Shown: positions 1 to 6,258 of the stretch, in pieces | Layout of the letters: every line of letters begins with the position of its first letter | Numbering within the stretch: the first letter of the stretch is position 1 | DNA from: an uncultured Sphingomonas sp. | GTDB lineage: Bacteria > Pseudomonadota > Alphaproteobacteria > Sphingomonadales > Sphingomonadaceae | Length of the DNA: 16,000 nt | Direction of reading: 5' to 3' | Assembly: GCA_946886845.1 (NCBI GenBank) | Contig: CAMPJH010000018.1 | Span: forward strand, 1-16,000 | Made by a program: the position numbers and the translations under genes | Notes under the pieces: generated by a model | What the model was told of the DNA's origin: nothing | Seen by the model: only the letters and a program-made list of their open reading frames with translations | Databases searched by the model: none

Positions 1-830
1 GCGCGCTGTACTTTGAGCGGACGGATGTAGCCTTTGCCCGTCGCGACGCCGAGGCAGTCGTCGAGGATCTCGCCGGGCTTGCCGGAAGAGTCCGAGCCGA
101 CCGCCGCCTCGAGCAGCTTGATGCGCTCCCCACCGGCCTCGAACCAGGCACCGGGCGAGGGGGCGAAGGCGCGGATTAGCCGCTCGATCTCGACGGCCGG
201 GCGAGTCCAGTCGATCTGGGCCTCGCCCTTGTCGACCTTCGCCGCATAGGTGACGCCTTCGCCCGGTTGCGGCACGGGCGCAGTCGGATGCTTCAGCCAT
301 TCGAGTAGGGCTCGAGCGCCGAGCTTCGCCAACTCCTGCGTCAGCTCGCCGGCCGTCTTGCTGTTGATCGGCGTATCGCGCTTCAGGAGCATCGGGCCGG
401 TGTCGAGCCCTTGCTCCATCCGCATGATCGTCACTCCGGTGGCTTCGTCGCCGGCGAGGATGGCGCGCTGGATCGGAGCGGCGCCGCGCCAGCGCGGCAG
501 CAACGAGGCGTGGACGTTGATGCAGCCGGCCTTAGGCGCCTCGAGGACCGGCTTGGGCAGAATCAGCCCGTAGGCGGCGACGACCGCGAGATCGGCGTCG
601 AGCGCGGCGAACCGCGCCTGCTCCTCGGGGTTCTTGAGCGACTTGGGGCAGCGCACCTCCATGCCAAGCTCCTCGGCGCGGTGGTGCACCGCGGTCTTTT
701 GCTCGCTCTTGCCACGGCCGGCCGGGCGCGGCGGCTGGGTATAGACGCAGGCAATCTCGTGGCCGGCGCAGACGAGCGCGTCCAGGCTCGGCACCGCGAA
801 GTCCGGCGATCCCATGAAGACGATGCGCAT
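1..830 (-). CDS. fmt: Methionyl-tRNA formyltransferase, 3' end cut by window
   Basis: Formylates the methionine on initiator tRNA using 10-formyl-tetrahydrofolate, in the cytoplasm. Reading from ATG at 830, about 276 codons are present; the family is usually a little over 300 residues, so only the last part of the C-terminal tRNA-binding domain is missing beyond position 1. The N-terminus [13 protein letters not shown] is typical. The formyltransferase catalytic set is visible: Asn105 and His107 in the [19 protein letters not shown] stretch and Asp143 in GLDTGPML. The visible end ([11 protein letters not shown]) matches the usual C-terminal strand. It is divergent from recR with a very short gap. 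def, its usual functional partner, lies two genes away in the opposite direction. Family assignment is near certain; only the 3' end is unseen. Confidence 0.96.
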   Translation of the reverse strand, partial: MRIVFMGSPDFAVPSLDALVCAGHEIACVYTQPPRPAGRGKSEQKTAVHHRAEELGMEVRCPKSLKNPEEQARFAALDADLAVVAAYGLILPKPVLEAPKAGCINVHASLLPRWRGAAPIQRAILAGDEATGVTIMRMEQGLDTGPMLLKRDTPINSKTAGELTQELAKLGARALLEWLKHPTAPVPQPGEGVTYAAKVDKGEAQIDWTRPAVEIERLIRAFAPSPGAWFEAGGERIKLLEAAVGSDSSGKPGEILDDCLGVATGKGYIRPLKVQR

Positions 831-877
831 CGCCGTGCCCTATGGCGCGGGAGCGGCGAAATTCCTATCTCGCGGCT

Positions 878-1474
878 GTGGCAAGTCAGGAAATCGAGGC
901 ATTGGCGAGCGCCCTGGCGCGGCTTCCGGGGCTGGGCCCTCGGTCGGCGCGGCGCGCCGTCCTCCACCTGATGAAGAAGCGGCAGGGCGCGCTCGAGCCG
1001 TTGCTGGCGGCGCTCAAGAACGTCGCCGAGACGCTGTCGACCTGCTCGACCTGCGGCAATGTCGATACGTCGGATCCGTGCGGAATCTGCCGCGATCCGC
1101 GCCGCGACGATCGCTCCTTGTGCGTGGTCGAGGAGGTGGCCGACTTGTGGGCGCTCGACCGCTCGCGGCTGTTCCCGGGACGCTATCACGTGCTCGGTGG
1201 CCGCCTGTCGGCCCTCGACGGCGTTCGGCCGGAGGATCTGACCATCGACCAGCTGGTCGGGCGGGTGTCGAAAGGCGGGATCGACGAGGTGGTGCTGGCG
1301 ATGAACGCGACGCTCGAGGGCCAGACCACCGCCCATTATCTCGCCGAGCGTCTCGAAGGGTTCCCGGTGCGGCTCACCCAGCTGGCGCACGGCCTGCCGG
1401 TCGGCGGCGAGCTCGATTATCTCGACGAGGGGACGCTCGCCCAAGCGCTGCGGGCGCGTCGCCCGGTCGCTTGA
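878..1474 (+). CDS. recR: Recombination mediator protein RecR
   Basis: Works with RecF/RecO to load RecA at gaps during recombinational repair. The order of parts is standard: helix-hairpin-helix ([14 protein letters not shown], about residues 12-26), a four-cysteine zinc finger (Cys56, Cys59, Cys68, Cys71), then a Toprim domain starting near LCVVEE and including [15 protein letters not shown] chose GTG at 878 because family members begin close to this MASxEIEAL stretch, and the resulting 198 residues match the usual length of about 200. An in-frame ATG at 842 would add 12 residues ([12 protein letters not shown]) and leave only 11 nt to the fmt start. Neither start has a convincing Shine-Dalgarno sequence, so the start is less certain than the identity. 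def follows 31 nt downstream on the same strand. Confidence 0.95.
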   Translation: MASQEIEALASALARLPGLGPRSARRAVLHLMKKRQGALEPLLAALKNVAETLSTCSTCGNVDTSDPCGICRDPRRDDRSLCVVEEVADLWALDRSRLFPGRYHVLGGRLSALDGVRPEDLTIDQLVGRVSKGGIDEVVLAMNATLEGQTTAHYLAERLEGFPVRLTQLAHGLPVGGELDYLDEGTLAQALRARRPVA

Positions 1475-1505
1475 AGCGGCCGCTCTCACAGCCTAAATCT
1501 ACCCC

Positions 1506-2045
1506 ATGGCCATCCGCCGCATTCTAGAGGTTCCGGACCCGTTGCTCCGGCAGAAGTCGACGCCCGTCGAGACGGTCGATGACGAGGTTCGCGCGCTGAT
1601 CGCCGACATGTTCGAGACGATGTACGCCGCGCCGGGAATCGGCCTCGCCGCGATCCAGGTCGGCGTGCCCAAGCGATTGCTGGTGATCGACCTGCAGGAG
1701 CCGGTCGAGGAAGGCGGCGAGCCGGTGCGGGAGCCGCGGGTGTTCATCAATCCCGAAATCGTCGAGCATAGCGACGAGGAAGTGCCCTACACCGAAGGCT
1801 GCCTGTCGGTCCCGGACCAGTTCGCCGACGTCGACCGGCCCGACCGAATCCGCGCCCGATGGCTGGACGAGAACGGCAAGCCGCACGACGAGGTCATCAC
1901 CGGGCTTCTGGCGACCTGCCTGCAGCACGAGATGGACCACCTCGAAGGCGTTCTCTTTATCGACCATCTGTCGCGCCTCAAGCGCGAGATCATCCTCAAG
2001 AAGCTCGCCAAGCAGCGCAAAGAGCTGGAACAGCGCGCGGCCTGA
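1506..2045 (+). CDS. def: Peptide deformylase
   Basis: Metalloprotease that removes the formyl group from nascent proteins, reversing the modification made by Fmt. All three signature motifs are present in the 179-residue product: GIGLAAIQVG (44-53), EGCLSVP (97-103, metal ligand Cys99) and QHEMDHLEG (140-148, metal ligands His141 and His145, catalytic Glu142). Length is normal. It starts 31 nt after recR and is probably co-transcribed with it. It converges with the lipoprotein gene on the minus strand, with only 7 nt between the two stop codons. Confidence 0.97.
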   Translation: MAIRRILEVPDPLLRQKSTPVETVDDEVRALIADMFETMYAAPGIGLAAIQVGVPKRLLVIDLQEPVEEGGEPVREPRVFINPEIVEHSDEEVPYTEGCLSVPDQFADVDRPDRIRARWLDENGKPHDEVITGLLATCLQHEMDHLEGVLFIDHLSRLKREIILKKLAKQRKELEQRAA

Positions 2046-2052
2046 GCCGCGT

Positions 2053-2496
2053 TCAGGCCTCGCGGCCGCAGAAGACCAGGCCGGCGTCGGCGATCGTCTC
2101 CGATTCGAACAGCATCGCCTTGGCCGATTCGGCGAAGCGGATCTTGAGCGTGTCCGACGCTGGCGGAGCTTCCGCCGTGCAGGTCGCCTGGATGTCATAG
2201 CCGCCCGGGACCGGGTTCACCTGGTCGAAACTGCAGACCGACCCGGCGGGCGTCCGAAGCGTGGTTTGCGTGAAGACCCAGGCGGCGGACGTGCAGGATC
2301 GTTCGTCCGCGGCCCATCGCCCGACGAAGCGGAGGCCCTCGCTCGGCTCGGGAAGGTCGCCGGCCCGCTCGGGTGGTAGCGGGGTATTGGCGGCGATCGT
2401 GTCGTTGATGATCGGCGTGTCGGGCGCGCGGCCGGCCGGGGCGTTGTCGCACGCGGCCAGAGCGATTGTCGCCGCGATGAGGACACCGATGCGCAC
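2053..2496 (-). CDS. Putative lipoprotein of unknown function, cysteine-rich
   Basis: A 147-residue product starting at GTG (2496), just 2 nt after the stop of the copper-binding protein gene, so the two are almost certainly translated from one message. The N-terminus MRIGVLIAATIALAACDN is a lipoprotein signal with lipobox LAAC (lipidated Cys16). A proline-rich linker follows, then a small domain with four more cysteines (in SCTS, SVC, ATC and VFC contexts) that could form two disulfides in the periplasm. I do not recognise the family. Pairing with a copper protein makes a metal-related envelope role possible, but nothing in the sequence proves it. The GTG start is supported by the signal peptide; no other start in the frame fits. 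Confidence 0.75.
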   Translation of the reverse strand: MRIGVLIAATIALAACDNAPAGRAPDTPIINDTIAANTPLPPERAGDLPEPSEGLRFVGRWAADERSCTSAAWVFTQTTLRTPAGSVCSFDQVNPVPGGYDIQATCTAEAPPASDTLKIRFAESAKAMLFESETIADAGLVFCGREA

Positions 2497-2498
2497 CG

Positions 2499-2897
2499 TC
2501 AGTCCGCCGGAGTGATGGAGGCCGCGGCCTTTTGGCAGTCGTCGGCGCACTCGCGGCACATCTGCGCGCACAATCTGCAATGCTCGTGGTCGTGCTTCTC
2601 GCACTCGACCGCGCAGGATTCGCACACCCGGGCGCAGACCTCGAGCATCTCCTTGAGCACCGCTTCGTTCGATCCGGCTCGGCGGACGGCGAGCTTGCCG
2701 GTCGCCTCGCAGACGTCGGCGCAGTCGAGACAGACGCGGATGCACTGGGTCATGTCCTGCTTTTCCGCGACGCAGGCGTCGGCGCAGCTGACGCACATTC
2801 GCGCGCAGTACATCAGATGGTGCGCGGCATCGGCGAGGGGCTGGTTGATGTGACCCTGAACGTCAGGGTGAAGGGCGATCATCTTGCGGATGGACAT
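2499..2897 (-). CDS. Four-helix bundle copper-binding (Csp-like/DUF326) protein
   Basis: 132 residues with 17 cysteines, most in repeated CxxxCxxC patterns: Cys31/35/38/42, Cys52/56/59/63, Cys88/92/95/99 and Cys107/110/114/117/121. This is the layout of the copper storage protein / DUF326 family, in which cysteines lining a four-helix bundle hold many Cu(I) ions. Histidines lie near the ends (HHLMYC; HDHEHC). No signal peptide is visible, so a cytosolic, Csp3-like location is expected. The start at ATG 2897 is fixed by AGGAGT six bases upstream; an in-frame ATG at 2948 would only add sequence lying upstream of that site. It leads a two-gene unit with the lipoprotein and is divergent from rmuC. 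Confidence 0.9.
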   Translation of the reverse strand: MSIRKMIALHPDVQGHINQPLADAAHHLMYCARMCVSCADACVAEKQDMTQCIRVCLDCADVCEATGKLAVRRAGSNEAVLKEMLEVCARVCESCAVECEKHDHEHCRLCAQMCRECADDCQKAAASITPAD

Positions 2898-2948
2898 GCG
2901 GGACTCCTGTCTGGCAGCGAACGGCGCTCCATAGGGCAAGGTTCCCAC

Positions 2949-2977
2949 TTGAGCACCATCATCGCGGAGCGTAGGGT
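2949..2977 (+). promoter_or_regulatory. Possible rmuC promoter
   Basis: TTGAGC (2949-2954) and TAGGGT (2972-2977) are separated by 17 bases and would give a leader of about 20-25 nt before rmuC. The -35 is fair and the -10 keeps only the first, second and last consensus bases. The segment lies between divergent genes. No clear promoter was found for the copper-protein gene on the other strand. Confidence 0.3.
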
Positions 2978-3006
2978 TCCCATTCTGTTCCGCCGGGGGA
3001 ATGACT

Positions 3007-4350
3007 ATGGACGCCGCCTTGTTCGTCGCTGCTGGAGTTGCCGGAATGGCGCTCGGGGCGGTGATCGCCTGGCTCTACGCGAGCCGCGAGGCTGCCGCCG
3101 CCAAGCAAACCGTGGAAACGCTCCGGCTCCAGCTCGACGGCGTCGTCAGCGAGCGGGATGAGGCGCGAGCCAATAGTGACACCGCCTCCCGCGAGCTTGC
3201 CGCGCTGCAGGCCGACGCTCGCAATTTCGAGCAGCGGATGAAGGACCTCACCGAATCCAAGGACGCCCTCGTCGCCCAGTTTCGGGCGATCGGCGACCAG
3301 CTGCTGGAGAAAGCGCACAAAGATTTTCTGGAGAAAGCCGGCGAGCGCTTTTCCAAGGCGGACGAGCAAAGCCAGACGAATCTGAAGGCGCTGTTGCAGC
3401 CGGTCGAAGCCACCTTGAAGCGCTACGAAGAGGGGCTGCAGCGCGTCGAGAAGGAGCGCGTCGACCAATATGCCGGGCTTCGCGAAGCCGTCGAGCTGGT
3501 CCGCACGGGGCAGGGGCAAGTCCGCGACGAGACCCGCAACCTGGTCAACGCGCTGAGGGCTTCACCCAAGGCGCGGGGCCGCTGGGGCGAGCAGAGCTTG
3601 AAGAACGTGCTCGAGCAGGCAGGCCTCAGCCCCTACGCCGATTTTCTCACCGAGGTTTCGGTCGACGGTGAGGACGGCAAGCTTCGCCCCGACGTGATCG
3701 TCCGGCTGCCCGGTGGGCGCAAGCTGGTGATCGACGCCAAATGCTCGTTGAACAGCTATCTCGACGCCTGCGACGAGGTCGACGACGACAAGCGCGACGC
3801 CTGTTTCCGGGCGCATGTCGCCTCCATCCGCAACCATGCGCAGCAATTGGGGTCGAAGGCTTATTGGGCTCAGTTCGACGATTCCGCCGACTATGTGATC
3901 ATGTACATTCCGGGCGAGCATTTCCTCACGGCGGCGCTGGAGCGGGACGATGGCCTTTGGGACTGGGCGTTCGAGCGCAAGGTGCTGCTCGCGACCCCAA
4001 CCAACCTGGTCGCAATCGCCAAGACCGTTGCCAGCATCTGGCGGCAGGAACGGCTGGCCGAAGCTGCCCAGGAAATCGCCAACCTCGGCAAGGAATTGCA
4101 CTCGCGGCTGGCGACGATGAACGAGCATATGACTCGGATGGGCAAGAATCTGTCGACCGCCAACACGGCCTACAATCAGATGGTCGGTAGCTTCGAGAGC
4201 CAGGTGCTGACCCAGGCACGGCGGTTCGAGACCTTGGGCGCGGGCAGCGCCAAGGACCTCGATTCGCCGCCGATGGTCGAGGCCAGCCCGCGGCCGCTGA
4301 CGAAGATCGCGGGCAAGTCCGAAGAACCGCCGCAGCTCGCGGCGGAGTAG
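3007..4350 (+). CDS. rmuC: DNA recombination protein RmuC
   Basis: RmuC-family protein, linked genetically to limiting DNA inversions and rearrangements; the family carries a nuclease-like fold. The 447-residue product has one N-terminal membrane helix (about residues 4-24, LFVAAGVAGMALGAVIAWLY). A long charged coiled-coil region follows to about residue 180, and then the conserved core: SPKARGRWGEQSLKNVLEQ (about 186-204), RPDVIVRLPGGRKLVIDAKC (about 227-246) and MYIPGEHF. I chose ATG 3007 because GGGGGA at 2995-3000 is correctly spaced for it but directly abuts the other ATG at 3001. Its stop abuts the convergent META-domain gene with no base between them. Confidence 0.94.
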   Translation: MDAALFVAAGVAGMALGAVIAWLYASREAAAAKQTVETLRLQLDGVVSERDEARANSDTASRELAALQADARNFEQRMKDLTESKDALVAQFRAIGDQLLEKAHKDFLEKAGERFSKADEQSQTNLKALLQPVEATLKRYEEGLQRVEKERVDQYAGLREAVELVRTGQGQVRDETRNLVNALRASPKARGRWGEQSLKNVLEQAGLSPYADFLTEVSVDGEDGKLRPDVIVRLPGGRKLVIDAKCSLNSYLDACDEVDDDKRDACFRAHVASIRNHAQQLGSKAYWAQFDDSADYVIMYIPGEHFLTAALERDDGLWDWAFERKVLLATPTNLVAIAKTVASIWRQERLAEAAQEIANLGKELHSRLATMNEHMTRMGKNLSTANTAYNQMVGSFESQVLTQARRFETLGAGSAKDLDSPPMVEASPRPLTKIAGKSEEPPQLAAE

Positions 4351-4752
4351 TTACCGCATCGGATCGAGCGCGATCGTTCCGGCGGGGTTGCTCAAGGTCA
4401 TCCGCTCGTTGCTGGTGAAGCTCACCTGCATCGGCTGCGACAGGATCGCCGAGCCCTGACTCTCGAAGGTCGCGGCCGGCTCCGGACAGCCCATCAGCGT
4501 CTGCGTGAGGTTGCTGACGATCAGCGTAGCGCCGACCAGCCGATAATTGCCGCCCATCGTGTTGCAGCCGAATTTCGCGCCGAAGGCGCCGTCAGCACCG
4601 AAGCGCATCGAATATTCGGCGGACGGCGTCTGGCGGCCATTGACCGAAATCACCCGCCAATCCGTCCCGGCAAGGTCGGCGACCGGGGGTGGCGGCGGCG
4701 CCGCGCAGGCAACCGACAGCACAAGCAAGAGCGCCGCGAACAGTTTCGGCAT
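4351..4752 (-). CDS. META-domain (HslJ-like) lipoprotein
   Basis: 133-residue secreted protein. The N-terminus MPKLFAALLLVLSVACA is a lipoprotein signal with lipidated Cys16, followed by a proline stretch (PPPPP). The rest is a META domain: GTDWRVISVNG opening strand, FGADGAFGAKFGCNTMGGNY, and the later TQTLMGC that places the second conserved cysteine. Such domains occur in the heat-shock protein HslJ and related envelope proteins; the molecular role is not established. It starts 10 nt after the small lipoprotein gene upstream on the same strand, so the two are likely one message, with trmH at its head. The stop abuts the rmuC stop. Confidence 0.88.
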   Translation of the reverse strand: MPKLFAALLLVLSVACAAPPPPPVADLAGTDWRVISVNGRQTPSAEYSMRFGADGAFGAKFGCNTMGGNYRLVGATLIVSNLTQTLMGCPEPAATFESQGSAILSQPMQVSFTSNERMTLSNPAGTIALDPMR

Positions 4753-4762
4753 CGGCCTTCTC

Positions 4763-5104
4763 CTATAGTCCGCCGCAGCCCTCGTGCGGCCTGCCGTCGA
4801 CCGAGACTTGGACCCGGTCCGGGTAAGTCCCTGTGTGGCCGAGCGCGCACTGGGCGTGGACGATGTTCACGTTGATCCGCGGCGTCTGGTAGATTTCGCC
4901 GGCAATGCCGACGATCACCGCCGGCTTCGGCTGGCGGATCGGCTGCCCGCCCGCCGGAAGGAAGGTGACGTGCTGGTCGTCGATCACCAGGTGCCAGGCG
5001 CCGTTGGCGCCGACCGCGTGATAGGGCGCCGGCGGCGGCGGCGGGTGCGGCAGGCAGCCGGCGAGCAGCACGGGCGCAATCACGAGGCTCAGACGCTTCA
5101 GCAC
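4763..5104 (-). CDS. Small proline-rich lipoprotein, unknown function
   Basis: A 113-residue product read from GTG 5104. The start is chosen because it gives a clean lipoprotein signal, MLKRLSLVIAPVLLAGC, with lipidated Cys17. A proline run (PHPPPPPAP) and a beta-rich domain follow. The end, CALGHTGTYPDRVQVSVDG followed by a GCGG motif, resembles the C-terminal pattern of small envelope proteins often found beside or fused to META domains. That resemblance is from memory and not a firm family call. It sits 35 nt after the trmH stop and 10 nt before the META gene, on the same strand. No strong ribosome binding site is visible ahead of the GTG. Confidence 0.7.
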   Translation of the reverse strand: MLKRLSLVIAPVLLAGCLPHPPPPPAPYHAVGANGAWHLVIDDQHVTFLPAGGQPIRQPKPAVIVGIAGEIYQTPRINVNIVHAQCALGHTGTYPDRVQVSVDGRPHEGCGGL

Positions 5105-5139
5105 TTGCAGACAAAGCGGCTCGGGCGGAGCGGTTCCAA

Positions 5140-5937
5140 TCAGCGCCAGCTGGCCTTGACCGCGAAGGCCATCACCGCCGCGGCGATGGCGGCATTGAGG
5201 CTGTCGGCGCGACCCGCCATCGCGATCTTCACCAGCAGGTCGCATTCGGCTTCGTAGGAGGGCGGTAGCCCCTGCTGCTCATTGCCGATCAGCAGGAAGC
5301 AGGGCTGCTTGTATTCGGCCTCCAGATAGTCCTGCTCGGTCTTCAGGCTGGTCCCGGCCAGCTGTCCCGGTCCGGAGCGGAGCCAGGCGATGAAATCGTC
5401 CCAGCGCGCGGTCGCAATTTGCTGCGTGAACACCGCGCCCATCGACGCCCGTACCGCCTCGACCGAAAAGGGGTCGGCGCAATCGTCGATCAGGATCAGC
5501 CCGCCGGCCCCGACCGCGTCGCCGGTGCGAAGGATGGTGCCGATGTTGCCCGGGTCGCGCAGGGCCTGGGCGCAAATCCACAAAGGCGAAGCGTTGCGCT
5601 CGATTCGGTCCAGCGAGGCGTCCGGCTGGCGGTAGGCGCCGAGCAGCATCTGCGGATTGTCCTTGCCGCTCATCTTCGAAAGGATGTCGGCGGTGGTCTC
5701 GATCGCCTCGCCGCCGGCGGCTTCGGTCGCGGCGATGATCTCGGCGGCGAGCGGGTGCTTGGCACCCTCGGCGGAAAAGGCGATGATCTCGGGCAACCGG
5801 CCGCTGTCGCGCGCCTCGGCGATGATCCTCAGGCCCTCGGCGAGGAACAGGCCTTCGGTACGCCGCGCCTTCTTGTCGCGCAGCGATCGCAGCCGCTTGA
5901 CGGTCGCATTGGAGAAAGCGGTTATCTGGCGGGGCAT
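5140..5937 (-). CDS. SpoU/TrmH-family RNA 2'-O-methyltransferase
   Basis: Transfers methyl from S-adenosylmethionine to a ribose 2'-OH in rRNA or tRNA; the exact target cannot be read from sequence. The 265-residue protein has an N-terminal substrate-binding domain (FLAEGLRI near 31-38) and a trefoil-knot SPOUT domain. Its three motifs are ALRDPGNIGTILRTGDAVGA (125-144, Asn131 and Arg137), LIGNEQQGLPP (216-226) and IAMAGRADSLNAA (238-250). ATG 5937 is used; a GTG directly before it is in frame. The first 21 codons (5875-5937) are repeated almost exactly at 8204-8266 behind ptsH, which indicates this gene once followed ptsH directly. The one difference makes residue 11 Ala here and Pro in the stub. 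The gene is followed by two lipoprotein genes on the same strand. Confidence 0.93.
   Translation of the reverse strand: MPRQITAFSNATVKRLRSLRDKKARRTEGLFLAEGLRIIAEARDSGRLPEIIAFSAEGAKHPLAAEIIAATEAAGGEAIETTADILSKMSGKDNPQMLLGAYRQPDASLDRIERNASPLWICAQALRDPGNIGTILRTGDAVGAGGLILIDDCADPFSVEAVRASMGAVFTQQIATARWDDFIAWLRSGPGQLAGTSLKTEQDYLEAEYKQPCFLLIGNEQQGLPPSYEAECDLLVKIAMAGRADSLNAAIAAAVMAFAVKASWR
5875..5937. repeat. Direct repeat, copy 1 (5' end of intact trmH)
   Basis: 63 bp covering codons 1-21 of the intact trmH. It matches 8204-8266 at 62 of 63 positions in the same orientation, offset 2,329 bp; the single difference is C5907 against G8236. Similarity stops at once on both sides. The two copies bracket the hydrolase segment. 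Confidence 0.95.
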
Positions 5938-6038
5938 CACGTCACTCTAGCGGACATGCGAGCCGGAATGAACGCGGTCGGCTTTTCCCAATTTGCGGAT
6001 TTTCCTAACGTTGAACCCGAATCGCGGCTTGCACATCC

Positions 6039-6068
6039 GCTACAAATGTAGCACGCTACAAATGTAGC
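6039..6068 (+). promoter_or_regulatory. Two tandem BlaI/MecI/CopY-type operator dyads
   Basis: GCTACAAATGTAGC occurs at 6039-6052 and again at 6055-6068, centres 16 bp apart. Each is a near-perfect palindrome containing TACAnnTGTA, the half-site layout recognised by winged-helix repressors of the BlaI/MecI/CopY family. They lie about 35 bp before the 51-codon ORF and about 100 bp upstream of trmH on the other strand, so one repressor could control both directions. A TTGCAC at 6029-6034 may be a -35 but no well-spaced -10 was found. No repressor or BlaR1-type sensor gene is in the window; it would have to act from elsewhere. Confidence 0.6.
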
Positions 6069-6102
6069 CGGCATAACACGCCGAACAAAGGAAAATGCGT
6101 CA

Positions 6103-6258
6103 ATGACCAGCCTTATTGGGAAGACGCTCGCTCAAACGGCGCCGGCCAGTGCTGAGCCATATCGGCCTGCAGCCCTTGCAAATGACGTGCGGCGCCAGCG
6201 CCCGTTCCAGGCGCCACAAAGCGTCGAAGACGTGGCAGTCGAGGTGCGCGATGCGTGA
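6103..6258 (+). CDS. Small ORF (51 aa) overlapping the hydrolase start
   Basis: Starts at ATG 6103, ten bases after AAAGGA (6087-6092), and ends at TGA 6256-6258, overlapping by 8 nt the ATG (6251) of the hydrolase. It begins MTSLIGKTLAQTAPASAEPY and ends VEDVAVEVRDA. The product is polar, with no signal peptide, membrane segment or cysteine, and I do not recognise it. The position right after the operator dyads and the overlap suggest either a real small protein or a leader whose translation is coupled to the hydrolase. It may also be a chance reading frame. Confidence 0.4.
   Translation: MTSLIGKTLAQTAPASAEPYRPAALANDVRRQRPFQAPQSVEDVAVEVRDA

Noticed and set aside
563..1489. 308-codon minus-strand open frame across recR and the fmt start
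   Set aside because: It overlaps two well-identified genes and its translation is low-complexity, rich in Arg, Ala and Pro.
2940..2982. GGTTCCCA repeated 35 bp apart between the divergent copper gene and rmuC
   Set aside because: Eight-base repeats of this kind arise by chance, and there is no dyad or known regulator to attach to them.
2898..3000. CueR-like copper operator upstream of the copper-binding protein (ACCTTGCC on the minus strand)
   Set aside because: Only one half-site is present; the expected inverted partner is missing at the right distance.
6116..6250. TTG-initiated extension of the hydrolase by 45 residues
   Set aside because: The extension would put a long arginine-rich stretch before the signal peptide and has no better ribosome binding site than ATG 6251.
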